The translations under genes and the position numbers were made by a program. From UBA4466 sp963925035 (GTDB lineage Bacteria; Bacteroidota; Bacteroidia; Flavobacteriales_D; Crocinitomicaceae), in contig CAWUSK010000007.1 in the NCBI GenBank assembly GCA_963925035.1, positions 114,975 to 178,974 on the forward strand: a stretch of DNA of 64,000 nucleotides, in the 5' to 3' direction. Of the stretch, positions 31,997-40,462 are shown one piece after another. Each line of letters begins with the position of its first letter. The first letter of the stretch is position 1. The notes below the pieces were generated by a model. The model was not told the origin of the DNA, did no database searches, and saw only the letters and a program-made list of their open reading frames with translations.

Positions 31997-32950
31997 TTAG
32001 AACTTGTAACGTCCTTTCCATTTGTTTGATTTTCTTTGTTTTGCATAATCTTTGTATGTAATATTTCTAGCAACAACAATGTTAAGGTAGAAGTAAGTAT
32101 CTTTTTGCTTGTCACCTCTTTGCTCACCTGCTCCAAACCATGTTGTGTTATCAACACTTGGGTTAGACAATACAGCTGATTCAGTACCGTAAAATGTTTG
32201 CAATAAGTTTCTGTCGTAATATGTTGTACCAACATCATCAATATAATCGGTGAATGTTTTTACATAAGTAGCCTCAATTCCAATTCTCCACATTCTATTG
32301 ATTCCCATTCGAATTCCAAGTCCCGCAGGAATAGTTGCAGTTATAGGTAATGATTCTTTAGCTCCATCAGTTAATCCTTGTCCCTCTGTATGTAAAGGTC
32401 TTAAGGCAGTCCAACTTCCATTGTATTTACCTTTTGGATTAAAGTAGGCAATCCCGATTCCTCCAAACAAATACAATTGAAAGTTCTTGTCTTTCATTTT
32501 CTTACTATGACCACTTAAGTTGTAGCGGTTACCATATTTCTCATTCGCTAAAATGATTAATTCAACACGTTGAGAAAGTTCAAGAATAATACTTCTGAAG
32601 TTTAAATTTCTTGAGTTACGAATAACCTCTTGAGTTTGTGCATCGTCTCCTCTTAACAAACCAACATTCAAAGATGTAGTTGTTGCCCAATAAGGATGGA
32701 AACGGTAACGAAAACCAATCATTCCGCCGTAACCTGTTGAAGGCAAATCTAAATCGACAAGACTGTAATCTTTACCAATTTGATTTCTCCCTCCTAAATC
32801 TCCTAAGAATTGAGTCGCCCCTAATCCGAATAAAATTTCCTTTTTATTCAATGACCAATTTCGTTGAGTATTGAAATTAGTATGCTGACTAATAACTGTA
32901 AACGAAACTGTTACTGAGATCAGTAAAATTAGGTTAAATAAATATTTCAT
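31997..32950 (-). CDS. DUF6089/PorG-like outer-membrane beta-barrel protein
   Basis: The signal peptide (about residues 1-22, ending VISQ) precedes a 295-residue beta-rich region. It opens with ILFGLGATQFLGDLGGRNQIG, typical of DUF6089 proteins related to T9SS PorG. Repeated amphipathic strands follow (GMIGFRYRFHPYW, FQLYLFGGIGIAYF, IPAGLGIRMGINRMWRIGIEATY). The final strand is YFYLNIVVARN, followed by a basic tail. A link to type IX secretion is inferred from similarity only. A complete promoter lies upstream. Confidence 0.72.
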   Translation of the reverse strand: MKYLFNLILLISVTVSFTVISQHTNFNTQRNWSLNKKEILFGLGATQFLGDLGGRNQIGKDYSLVDLDLPSTGYGGMIGFRYRFHPYWATTTSLNVGLLRGDDAQTQEVIRNSRNLNFRSIILELSQRVELIILANEKYGNRYNLSGHSKKMKDKNFQLYLFGGIGIAYFNPKGKYNGSWTALRPLHTEGQGLTDGAKESLPITATIPAGLGIRMGINRMWRIGIEATYVKTFTDYIDDVGTTYYDRNLLQTFYGTESAVLSNPSVDNTTWFGAGEQRGDKQKDTYFYLNIVVARNITYKDYAKQRKSNKWKGRYKF

Positions 32951-32993
32951 AGTTAAATCGTGTACTTAAGGACGAATCCTAAATTCATTCTGA

Positions 32994-33024
32994 CAAAAGT
33001 AGTAAATGTTTTTCGATACTCCAA
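32994..33024 (-). promoter_or_regulatory. Promoter of the DUF6089-like gene (TTG-N20-TACTTTTG)
   Basis: On the minus strand TTG (33022-33024) is followed after 20 bases by TACTTTTG (32994-33001). The box ends 43 bases before the start codon. Confidence 0.7.
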
Positions 33025-33095
33025 AAAGGTGAGTTCTTTTTTATTAAAAACTAATTGTTAATTATCTAATGGTCAATATGAACGAACAAGCCTAT

Positions 33096-33872
33096 CTAAT
33101 TACCTTTTATCGGTTTATAGTTAATCGACGGTAAAGTGAATTCTTTGTTGTACTCATTAATCGCTTTAATATTCGTAATGAAAATCATTTTTCCTAAATT
33201 GTGACTTTCAATAAAAAAATGCAGCTCTTCCGGTATAACATTCCCATTGATAGCTTTTACTGCATTCGATTTCCCATTGAAAAAGTTAAAGTCAAATGAC
33301 GCGATGCGTATTTTAGGATTCAACTGGATACCTTTTTCTGAAAACAACTGATCCAGCGGTATTTCTCCTGTAAAAAATCCATTGATGTGTGGATACCGAT
33401 TGTTCACAGCAACTTTTCGTATTTCAAAATCTTGGCTTTCAATTTCGATTACTTCTTCAACTTCTTGTTTTTCTTGTAGATCTTCCTGAATTGAAACCAC
33501 CAAATTATGCTGAATAGTTGGTTTCTTTTCTGCAGAAACTGGCTTTTCAGATGCTGAACTATTCTCGTTTTTTACTTCAACTGGTTGTACAACATTAGCA
33601 GGTGCAACTACCTTTGCAGATAAAAGCTGTAAAAACTCCTTCTGATTGATCGGATCAGAGGCCGATACACTCGCATTGGAAGGATTCAAAGAAACAATTG
33701 AAATTGTTACCGTAAAGACAGCAATTCCGATTGGACCGTAGAACCAGGGATTCTTCCATGTAGCAGTTGGTAGTTGTTTAACCCGAGACAAAACAGTTGA
33801 AAAATTTTGTTTAGACTCAATATAGCCGGAACTTAAGTGTTCACGATCTACAATGGTTTGTGTTTTTTTCAT
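33096..33872 (-). CDS. Single-pass membrane protein, probable sigma-factor partner
   Basis: The 258-residue protein has about 44 N-terminal cytoplasmic residues, one membrane helix (about 45-64) and a low-complexity acidic linker (about 85-150). The periplasmic C-terminal domain reads RIASFDFNFFNGKSNAVKAI followed by NGNVIPEELHFF and MIFITNIKAI. That domain resembles the C-terminal domain of GldM. The gene lies 9 bases after an ECF sigma gene, the usual place for an anti-sigma factor. No FecR or zinc anti-sigma motif is visible, so the role is inferred from position and topology. Confidence 0.6.
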   Translation of the reverse strand: MKKTQTIVDREHLSSGYIESKQNFSTVLSRVKQLPTATWKNPWFYGPIGIAVFTVTISIVSLNPSNASVSASDPINQKEFLQLLSAKVVAPANVVQPVEVKNENSSASEKPVSAEKKPTIQHNLVVSIQEDLQEKQEVEEVIEIESQDFEIRKVAVNNRYPHINGFFTGEIPLDQLFSEKGIQLNPKIRIASFDFNFFNGKSNAVKAINGNVIPEELHFFIESHNLGKMIFITNIKAINEYNKEFTLPSINYKPIKGN

Positions 33873-33881
33873 GTGTTAGTG

Positions 33882-34448
33882 TTATTTCATAAATAGTATT
33901 TTCAATCGTTCAAGCGCTCTAAAAGCCTTTACTTTAGCATTGTTTTCAGTTAATTCAAGAATCATCCCTATTTCCCTGTAGGATCTTCTCTCAAAATAAC
34001 GCATTTCTATTATTTCCAAATCACCATCTTTTAGCTCTTTCAAGCATTTAACAAGACGTGCCTTGTTTTCTGAAGAATCATCTTCCTCAAACTCTTCTAT
34101 CATTTCAAACAAATGCATACTTTCAACATTTGTCGTTTTTCGAGCTTTTCGATCCCTGTATGCCTGATACAGTTCGCTTTTTGCAATACGATACAACCAA
34201 GACGAGAAAGGAACTCCTCTGTATTCAAATTTATGGAGATTGCTCATCGCCTTTATGAATACCTGAGATGTTACATCAAATGCCAAGTCTTGATCATCCA
34301 TACGCTGATAGACGTAGCGAAATATCTGCTCGTGATACTTCTTGTACAAAGGCCCAAATCTCTCTGGATCCTTTTTCGCACTGCTAATCCAGGACAACTC
34401 CTCTTGGAGTATATCACTAGTTTGGTGATAAACTGGGTTCACTGCCAT
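33882..34448 (-). CDS. ECF-type RNA polymerase sigma factor
   Basis: This 188-residue sigma-70 family protein has region 2 in DLAFDVTSQVFIKAMSNLHKF and FSSWLYRIAKSELYQAYRD (about residues 45-100). Region 4 is LEIIEMRYFERRSYREIGMI with its helix-turn-helix continuing to about residue 185. Region 3 is absent, as in ECF factors. The partner membrane protein is encoded 9 bases downstream. The stimulus and target promoters are unknown. Confidence 0.9.
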   Translation of the reverse strand: MAVNPVYHQTSDILQEELSWISSAKKDPERFGPLYKKYHEQIFRYVYQRMDDQDLAFDVTSQVFIKAMSNLHKFEYRGVPFSSWLYRIAKSELYQAYRDRKARKTTNVESMHLFEMIEEFEEDDSSENKARLVKCLKELKDGDLEIIEMRYFERRSYREIGMILELTENNAKVKAFRALERLKILFMK

Positions 34449-34601
34449 GGTTTCTGGTTTTATTTGTTCTAGCTTTTGAAGTTGGCTTGCAGTCCTTCTT
34501 CATAGGTATAACAATGTTTATATTATCTGGTTACACTTAGAAACGTTTAAAAAAGATAAATATTATGCATGCCTAATTAAATATACTTTAAAAATTATGT
34601 T

Positions 34602-35570
34602 TCAGGAGTCTTGAAGCGATTTCAAAAAGTTAATCAAATCTTTTTTGTCCTCCTTTGTAATGGAAAAAGGCTTTATTCTAGCCTCTTGATTGTACCCTCC
34701 ATTTCCACCTTTTGCATAATATTCTATCACATCTTCTAAGGTTGCAATTGAACCATCATGCATATATGGTGCCGTAATAGAACTGTTTCTTAAACTGGGG
34801 ACTTTAAAATAACCAATCATCGTTGAATCATTCTTAATTCTAAATCGACCTAGATCAGAATCTGACAACGCTGTTTTTCCGTTGTTATGCACTTTGAAAT
34901 CGGTAAAAAATGGTGTAGAATGACATTTTATGCAGTTCAATTTCTCAGAAAAGAGCTTCCATCCGCGTTTCGCAGATTCAGAAATAGCATTCGACTTATC
35001 TTGGTAATAGTACTTATCGAAATCCGAGTTGCCACTGATCAAGGTTCTTTCATAACTGGCTATACTTCTCGTCAAAACCCATGTGTCAAAATCTCGTTGG
35101 TAAATCTTTTGTGCTGCTGCCTGATATGCTGGGTCGTTTCCTAGTTTCTCAATCACTTCCTTCATTGATGCCCCCATTTCGTTATGATCTAATATTGGAA
35201 CCAATATTTGTTGTTCTAAGGATTTAATTTCACCATCAAACATAAAAACAGGTGCATATCCAATATTGAATAAAGATGGAGCGTTTCTAAAAGCAAGCCT
35301 CCCCTCTACTCCTTTTGCAAGCTTGCGTCCATCTGACAACGCCTTTTTTGCGACATGACAAGTAGCACAAGAGATTTCATTGTTTAACGAAAGGCGTTTA
35401 TCAAAAAAGAGCTTTTTACCCAATGCTATTTTTTCCGCAGTAGCAGGATTGTCTTTCGGGTGCTCCATCGCATTGAAAGGCGATACAGAATCATTAATCC
35501 CTTGTTGACATTGAACAAGTATGAGCCAAAGAATAGAGAAAAAAAAGAAAGTCTGAACAATTGTCTTCAT
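34602..35570 (-). CDS. Di-heme cytochrome c peroxidase
   Basis: This envelope enzyme reduces hydrogen peroxide with electrons from cytochrome c. The N-terminus ends LWLILVQCQQG, a lipobox with Cys21. The two heme-attachment sites are CATCH (about residue 68) and CIKCH (about 214). The region PYMHDGSIATLEDVIEYY holds the methionine ligand of the electron-transferring heme. The 322 residues are normal for the CcpA/MauG family. A methyltransferase gene follows after 37 bases. Confidence 0.92.
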   Translation of the reverse strand: MKTIVQTFFFFSILWLILVQCQQGINDSVSPFNAMEHPKDNPATAEKIALGKKLFFDKRLSLNNEISCATCHVAKKALSDGRKLAKGVEGRLAFRNAPSLFNIGYAPVFMFDGEIKSLEQQILVPILDHNEMGASMKEVIEKLGNDPAYQAAAQKIYQRDFDTWVLTRSIASYERTLISGNSDFDKYYYQDKSNAISESAKRGWKLFSEKLNCIKCHSTPFFTDFKVHNNGKTALSDSDLGRFRIKNDSTMIGYFKVPSLRNSSITAPYMHDGSIATLEDVIEYYAKGGNGGYNQEARIKPFSITKEDKKDLINFLKSLQDS

Positions 35571-35607
35571 GATTTAATTGTAATGAATGACAACAAGGTA
35601 CGTTATT

Positions 35608-36384
35608 TTACTTTTTCGAAACAATATATATCATCTCTTCCGGGATCAAACGGTAGCGACTTACTATTTCAGCAGGATAACTTTTATTGACATCAAATGT
35701 CTCTACTTCAAATCCAGCTTTTCTTAACCAATCTGGATAGTCATTACCGAATAACCGAACGTGATCTTTTTGCCAAAAATGCTTTTCTCTTTCTTCCGGA
35801 GAAGTAATTGAATCGTCTTCATAGGTTGTTTCTCTGCTGTAATCTTGCGGAACTTGCATAATTCCAAAACTACCTAGCTTCATCACTCGATACAATTCAC
35901 GCATACATTGATGTGCATCTTCTACATGTTCCAAGACGTGATTGCAAAAAACAACGTCAAAACGATTGTCTTCCAATGGAATTTGATGCAAATCGAAATG
36001 CATGTCCGCAATTGGAGAAACCAAATCACCTGTTAAGTAGTTTAAATTCGCTTGTTTCTTGAACTTCTTATGAAAGCATTGTTCTGGAGCGATATGAAGT
36101 ACATCTAATTTGGCGGCAGTAAAGAAGTTAGAATGGTCTTTTAAATACAGCCACATTAATCGATGGCGCTCTAATGTTAAGTCGAATGGACAGAGCACAT
36201 TTTCGCGATGTGCGACATCTGACCCATACGATAAAAACTTGGAAAAACTTTTCTCACAAACCGGACATTCAACCTTGTCTCCCTTATATAACAGCGGTGC
36301 AACAAGCTTAAATGGATAACTAAGACGAATTAATAATGGCCTTGGTAATTTATTTAGTAAAAAGTTATAGAGTTTTTTCATCAA
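35608..36384 (-). CDS. Class I SAM-dependent methyltransferase with N-terminal zinc-ribbon-like motif
   Basis: Residues 40-85 contain CPVC, a later VLCPFD and RHRLMWLYL, resembling a zinc-binding knuckle. The methyltransferase part has motif I VLHIAPEQCF and an acidic residue in LNYLTGD. Motif IV is FDVVFCNHVLEHVED, followed by LKLGSFGIMQVPQ-like motif VI. The 258-residue enzyme is cytoplasmic and the substrate is unknown; similar proteins occur in surface-glycan clusters. Two tandem -7 boxes precede it. Confidence 0.82.
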   Translation of the reverse strand: MMKKLYNFLLNKLPRPLLIRLSYPFKLVAPLLYKGDKVECPVCEKSFSKFLSYGSDVAHRENVLCPFDLTLERHRLMWLYLKDHSNFFTAAKLDVLHIAPEQCFHKKFKKQANLNYLTGDLVSPIADMHFDLHQIPLEDNRFDVVFCNHVLEHVEDAHQCMRELYRVMKLGSFGIMQVPQDYSRETTYEDDSITSPEEREKHFWQKDHVRLFGNDYPDWLRKAGFEVETFDVNKSYPAEIVSRYRLIPEEMIYIVSKK

Positions 36385-36398
36385 TCAATAATCTGGCA

Positions 36399-36420
36399 CA
36401 AAGATAATCAAACAAAGATA
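36399..36420 (-). promoter_or_regulatory. Two tandem TATCTTTG boxes upstream of the methyltransferase
   Basis: TATCTTTG occurs on the minus strand at 36399-36406 and 36413-36420, 14 bases apart. Both match TAnnTTTG exactly. Neither has a TTG at the usual 17-23 base distance. Alternative transcription starts are possible. Confidence 0.5.
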
Positions 36421-36466
36421 ATTTCTAGTTTTCATCAAGGGAAAAGGATTATTTATAAGTATTGAT

Positions 36467-36474
36467 TAATTTTG
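36467..36474 (+). promoter_or_regulatory. -7 box before the DUF4421 gene (TAATTTTG)
   Basis: TAATTTTG matches TAnnTTTG. Its last three bases form a possible TTG start codon (36472). A second in-frame TTG lies 6 bases downstream at 36481. Initiation at the second codon agrees better with the promoter position. Confidence 0.5.
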
Positions 36475-36480
36475 CTACGC

Positions 36481-37545
36481 TTGAGAAAAACACTTGTCAT
36501 ATCAATTTTATTCATAACTGGGCTTGCACAGGCTCAAAAGGATAAGAAAGTGCAGAACGATTCAGTTCCCTTTGAGTTATTCAAGAATGACGTTATATTG
36601 TCAGCTGATTTAGGATTCTATTCAGCACCTTTCAGTGTAAAAGATAATTACCAATTAGGAGTAACTAAATTGAAGTTTAAGAATAACCCAAAGCTTGTGT
36701 TAGGATTAGGGTTCTCCTACAAATGGTTTTCATTCCGATTTGGGATTGCCTTGCCTGTTAATTTGAAGTCAAAAGCAAAATTTGGTGAAACGGATTATTA
36801 CGACGTTGGCTTGAGGTTCAACTTGAAACAAACATTTACGGCAGTAGATTTCAGAAATTACAAAGGTTTTGCAATCAAAGATGCCGAAAACTGGAACGAT
36901 TCAATTAAAGAAAATAGCGGGCCTAATCAAATTAGATCAAATACAACATCAATTAGCGTTTCTGCAAATGTTTGGTGGTTCAAAGCGAAGGAATTCAATT
37001 ATCAAGCGGCAATGGGGAAAGTTGGACACTATAAAGGACAAGGTAGAACGTGGTATTTTAAAAGTACATTGAATTTTTTCGGCGTATCAAACTTGTATGA
37101 GACATTAGTCCCTGCTGAACTGCTAGATTCAAGTGATCGATTGAATGCGCATGGAGTTGGAGCAATAGACATTGGATTCATTCCTGGTTATGCTTATGTA
37201 AATCGTATTAAAAACTGGCAATTTTCTATTATTGCTGGATTAGGAGGTGTAATTCAGGCCAAATATTACACGAATAATGGTGAATCTCGTGGATTCCTAG
37301 GAATTGCTCCTCGAATTGATTTGAATTTAATGGTTGGTTACACGCGACCGAAGTACTTTATTTTGTTGACATCTGAATTTGATATTAAATCATTTAACAT
37401 CCAAGACTTAAGCTACAAACAATCGTATTACAACATACGTTTAACAGGCGGTTTTAGAATAAAAACAAGGGGTAAGAAAGCTAAACAAAAGGACTTGAAG
37501 ACACGGGGATTAACCATGAATCCCTTAATTGCTCCAAAGTTGTAA
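36481..37545 (+). CDS. DUF4421 family outer-membrane protein
   Basis: The signal peptide (RKTLVISILFITGLAQAQ) is followed by a strand-rich domain. It shows ILSADLGFYSAPFSVKD, then KFKNNPKLVLGLGFSYKW and FSFRFGIALP, the DUF4421 pattern. Later strands are GFIPGYAYVNRIKNWQFSI and YYNIRLTGGFRIKT. The function is unknown; it is probably an outer-membrane barrel. No ATG is available, and I chose TTG 36481 over TTG 36472 because the latter lies within the -7 box. The last 65 bases overlap a convergent gene. Confidence 0.75.
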   Translation: MRKTLVISILFITGLAQAQKDKKVQNDSVPFELFKNDVILSADLGFYSAPFSVKDNYQLGVTKLKFKNNPKLVLGLGFSYKWFSFRFGIALPVNLKSKAKFGETDYYDVGLRFNLKQTFTAVDFRNYKGFAIKDAENWNDSIKENSGPNQIRSNTTSISVSANVWWFKAKEFNYQAAMGKVGHYKGQGRTWYFKSTLNFFGVSNLYETLVPAELLDSSDRLNAHGVGAIDIGFIPGYAYVNRIKNWQFSIIAGLGGVIQAKYYTNNGESRGFLGIAPRIDLNLMVGYTRPKYFILLTSEFDIKSFNIQDLSYKQSYYNIRLTGGFRIKTRGKKAKQKDLKTRGLTMNPLIAPKL

Positions 37546-37930
37546 TCATCGGATTGTAAACTGAATAATCAAGAAATTTCTTTAAATCTGAAACATGAGT
37601 CATTTCTAACTCGCTTTCATTTTTGGTAATGACTAAATTCATTCTGTTGAAGAAATCCGTATTTATCTCACCTCCCATTGCTTTCACGAACTTCACCGAA
37701 CTATCAATAGAACAGCCAGAAGCATTTGTTTGTGATTCATCAACAGCAAGTATTAAAAACTGATTTTTATACACCAAAGCTTCTGCTTTCAATCCTACTC
37801 CATGCGCTGCCCAATCCTCTACAAAAAAAGAAGATTGTTTTTGCAAGTAGTCATTTTCAGCTACTGACAACGGGCGGTCTGAAGTATAGACCCAAACTTT
37901 ACTAGTGGAATTTAAATTCTTAAAAAACAT
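37481..37930 (-). CDS. Conserved Bacteroidetes hypothetical protein
   Basis: The 149-residue cytoplasmic protein contains VWVYTSDRPLSVAE, then FVEDWAAHGVGLKAEALVY and CSIDSSVKFVKAMG. I recall this family as a Bacteroidetes core protein often labelled ABC transporter ATPase without any ATPase motif. No function is assigned. It follows the Fe-S gene by one base and ends the leftward unit that starts at the amidase. Its end overlaps the DUF4421 gene by 65 bases on the other strand. Confidence 0.7.
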   Translation of the reverse strand: MFFKNLNSTSKVWVYTSDRPLSVAENDYLQKQSSFFVEDWAAHGVGLKAEALVYKNQFLILAVDESQTNASGCSIDSSVKFVKAMGGEINTDFFNRMNLVITKNESELEMTHVSDLKKFLDYSVYNPMITTLEQLRDSWLIPVSSSPFV

Positions 37931-37931
37931 A

Positions 37932-38720
37932 TTATAAATCTGCCGCTGTTGCGATAAGTTCTGCTACATCCAATACTTGAACATCACCTTCCTTGTTAAA
38001 GTTTTTAACACCATCTGTCATCATTGTATTACAGAAAGGACAACCCGTTGCAATGATATCAGGTTGAAGTTCTAGCGCTTCTTCTGTGCGTTCAATATTA
38101 ATCTCTTTATTTCCTTTTTCTGCCTCCTTAAACATCTGAGCACCTCCTGCTCCACAGCACAAACCTTTCGTTTTGCATCGTTTCATCTCAACTAACTCGC
38201 TGTCTAATTTTTCAATCAAAGCTCGTGGTGCTTCGTAAACATCATTCGCCCTTCCTAAATAGCATGGATCATGAAAAGTAATTTTCTTTCCTTTAAAAAC
38301 GCCACCTTCTTTAATCACCAATTGACCTTGATTGATTAATTCTTGAATCAACTGTGTATGATGAATCACTTCGTATTTACCACCCAATTCAGGGTATTCA
38401 TTTTTCAATGTATTGAAGCAATGCGGACAGGCTGTTACAATTTTCTTGACATCGTAACCATCCAATACTTGGATATTCATCATCGCCTGCATCTGAAACG
38501 TAAATTCATTTCCCGCGCGTTTTGCAGGATCTCCAGTACAGCTTTCTTCAGCTCCAAGAACAGCGAAGTCAACATTGCAATTGTTTAATATCTTAACTAG
38601 TGCCTTTGTTATTTTCTTAGCTCTATCGTCAAAACTTCCTGAACAACCTACCCAAAATAAAACATCAGGAACTTCGCCTTTAGCCATTTTTTCGGCCATT
38701 GTTGGTACAACTAAACTCAT
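37932..38720 (-). CDS. Heterodisulfide reductase-like Fe-S protein (CCG domains)
   Basis: This 262-residue cytoplasmic protein carries two CCG-type cysteine-rich domains. They are marked by VGCSGSFDDRAKKI and CPHCFNTLKNEY in the first, and CCGAGGAQMF and GCPFCNTMM in the second. Such domains bind unusual iron-sulfur clusters in HdrB/D, GlpC and LutA proteins. The gene at 39139-40452 encodes a membrane protein with two 4Fe-4S clusters, so together they probably make a two-subunit electron-transfer complex. The physiological substrate is unknown. Confidence 0.85.
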   Translation of the reverse strand: MSLVVPTMAEKMAKGEVPDVLFWVGCSGSFDDRAKKITKALVKILNNCNVDFAVLGAEESCTGDPAKRAGNEFTFQMQAMMNIQVLDGYDVKKIVTACPHCFNTLKNEYPELGGKYEVIHHTQLIQELINQGQLVIKEGGVFKGKKITFHDPCYLGRANDVYEAPRALIEKLDSELVEMKRCKTKGLCCGAGGAQMFKEAEKGNKEINIERTEEALELQPDIIATGCPFCNTMMTDGVKNFNKEGDVQVLDVAELIATAADL

Positions 38721-38723
38721 AAT

Positions 38724-39149
38724 CTATTTCTTAAAAACTTGAATACTTACTTTCTCTTCTATTAAATCAGAGAATGTGCCTTCATATCTTGTTGCTCGTA
38801 CGATGTGATTATCAATCCAATGGTAATTCCCTCCGCGCGGTTTCCCCATCAATATTCCATGGTATTTAAATCCGTGTTTATCGAGCCATTTTTCTGTCAC
38901 TTTTCTGTGATCTTCAAATCTAGAAGTAAAAAACGTAATAACGTGACCTGCTTCAAACCAATTATTGATAGTTTCCAGTGCATCAGGATACAATTCTGCC
39001 GTAGCCATTCGTTCTGGTTCCTCATTCGGAATATCATCGCAAATAGTACCATCAATATCAATCATGTAATTCTTGACATCTTCAGGAAGCACGGGAGAAA
39101 TCTTCTTTCCGTCTACTAAGATTTCCTTTAAATTGTCATTAGTCTTCAT
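38724..39149 (-). CDS. HAD-like phosphatase-fold protein
   Basis: The 141-residue protein has motif I YMIDIDGTICDD with the catalytic aspartate pair. Motif II lies in ITFFTSRFEDHR and the basic residue near MGKPRGGNYHWID. This is a compact HAD-type hydrolase, similar to polynucleotide kinase-phosphatase-type HADs without a large cap. It overlaps the membrane Fe-S gene by 11 bases and lies 3 bases before the CCG gene. It is thus embedded in the redox operon, which is unexpected for a phosphatase. Confidence 0.78.
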   Translation of the reverse strand: MKTNDNLKEILVDGKKISPVLPEDVKNYMIDIDGTICDDIPNEEPERMATAELYPDALETINNWFEAGHVITFFTSRFEDHRKVTEKWLDKHGFKYHGILMGKPRGGNYHWIDNHIVRATRYEGTFSDLIEEKVSIQVFKK

Positions 39150-40452
39150 TTGCCCAATTTAAACGATCTGAAGGACTAAATTGCCAAGGAGCTCCATTGT
39201 TTTCAATGTTCGTTAACATTCCTGTTAATTCTGTTGGAACTTTTGATTCCTCCATGACTAAAAACCTTCTTAAATCAATGATAATTGACAATGGATCAAT
39301 ATTTACGGGGCACTCCTGAACACATGCATTACATGATGTACAAGCCCAAATTTCTTCTTCAGTGATAAAATCTCCTAAAAGACTTTTTCCATCGTCATAA
39401 GCTTCCCCATGCTTGCGACGATTTTCTCCAACTTCTTCCAAACGATCTCTGGTATCCATCATAATTTTTCGCGGAGAAAGTAATTTACCTGTAATACTTG
39501 CAGGACAAGCTGATGTACAACGACCACATTCAGTGCACGTATAGCTGTCCATTAAGTTTTTCCATGTCAAATCAGTGACATCTTTTGCTCCAAAACGTTG
39601 TGGTTCTGCAACTCCTCCCAATGGCGCTGCATAAGGGTCAGCTGATGGATCCATCATTAACTTTACTTCAGCAGTAACGGATTCCATATTCGTGAACTTC
39701 CCTTTCTTTTCGAGATTCGAATAAAAAGTATTTGGAAAAGCCAAGAAAATATGGAAATGCTTAGAATATGGTAAGTAATTCATAAATGCGAAAACCATGA
39801 AAATGTGTCCCCACCACCCTATTCTTTCCAATAAATGGAGAGATTCCATGCTCATTCCATCAAAAAGGAGTGGTCCAAGCGCGCTACTTACTGCAAAATT
39901 ATAAGATTCTCCTGTTGCGGAAAGATGCATTACTTCATCCGCACCATTCATTGTAAAAATGCAAGAAACCAATACAAGCTCCATGAAAAGAATCATGTTA
40001 GCATCCATTTTTGGCCAACCTTTCATTTCAGACATCACCAAACGCGGTACTTTGATTAAATTTCTTCGAGAAAGGAAAATGATGGTTGCAACCAAAGCTA
40101 GTAATGATAGCACTTCAATAAAACTGATTACAAATGTGTAAAATCCTCCTAAACTATCTCTAAAGAAGCGATGAGACCCTGCTAATCCGTCTATAAAAAT
40201 CTCAATCAATTCTACTTGCGTAATCATGAAAGCGGCATAAATCATCAGGTGAAGCAATGCAGGTATTGGACGACTGAACATTTTTTTTTGTCCAAGCGCC
40301 ACTAAAGTCATGGTTTTGATTCGTTCCGACGTATTGCCTTTACGGTCAACATCACGACCTAAGCGAATGTTACTTCTTACTTTTAATACGTTCCATGTAA
40401 AAAAGCCGAATCCGACAATTAATAGAACTCCAAAAACAATTGTTGAAATCAT
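39139..40452 (-). CDS. Membrane-bound 4Fe-4S electron-transfer protein (HdrE/C-like)
   Basis: The N-terminal half (residues 1-220) has about five membrane helices with conserved histidines, like NarI/HdrE-type quinone-interacting subunits. The C-terminal half has two 4Fe-4S motifs, CTECGRCTSACPA (about residue 305) and CTSCNACVQECPV (about 371). It would pass electrons between the quinone pool and the CCG-domain protein encoded two genes downstream. The pairing is known in Bacteroidetes genomes but the reaction is not established. It follows the MCE gene by 10 bases. Confidence 0.87.
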   Translation of the reverse strand: MISTIVFGVLLIVGFGFFTWNVLKVRSNIRLGRDVDRKGNTSERIKTMTLVALGQKKMFSRPIPALLHLMIYAAFMITQVELIEIFIDGLAGSHRFFRDSLGGFYTFVISFIEVLSLLALVATIIFLSRRNLIKVPRLVMSEMKGWPKMDANMILFMELVLVSCIFTMNGADEVMHLSATGESYNFAVSSALGPLLFDGMSMESLHLLERIGWWGHIFMVFAFMNYLPYSKHFHIFLAFPNTFYSNLEKKGKFTNMESVTAEVKLMMDPSADPYAAPLGGVAEPQRFGAKDVTDLTWKNLMDSYTCTECGRCTSACPASITGKLLSPRKIMMDTRDRLEEVGENRRKHGEAYDDGKSLLGDFITEEEIWACTSCNACVQECPVNIDPLSIIIDLRRFLVMEESKVPTELTGMLTNIENNGAPWQFSPSDRLNWANED

Positions 40453-40462
40453 ATTAAAACGA

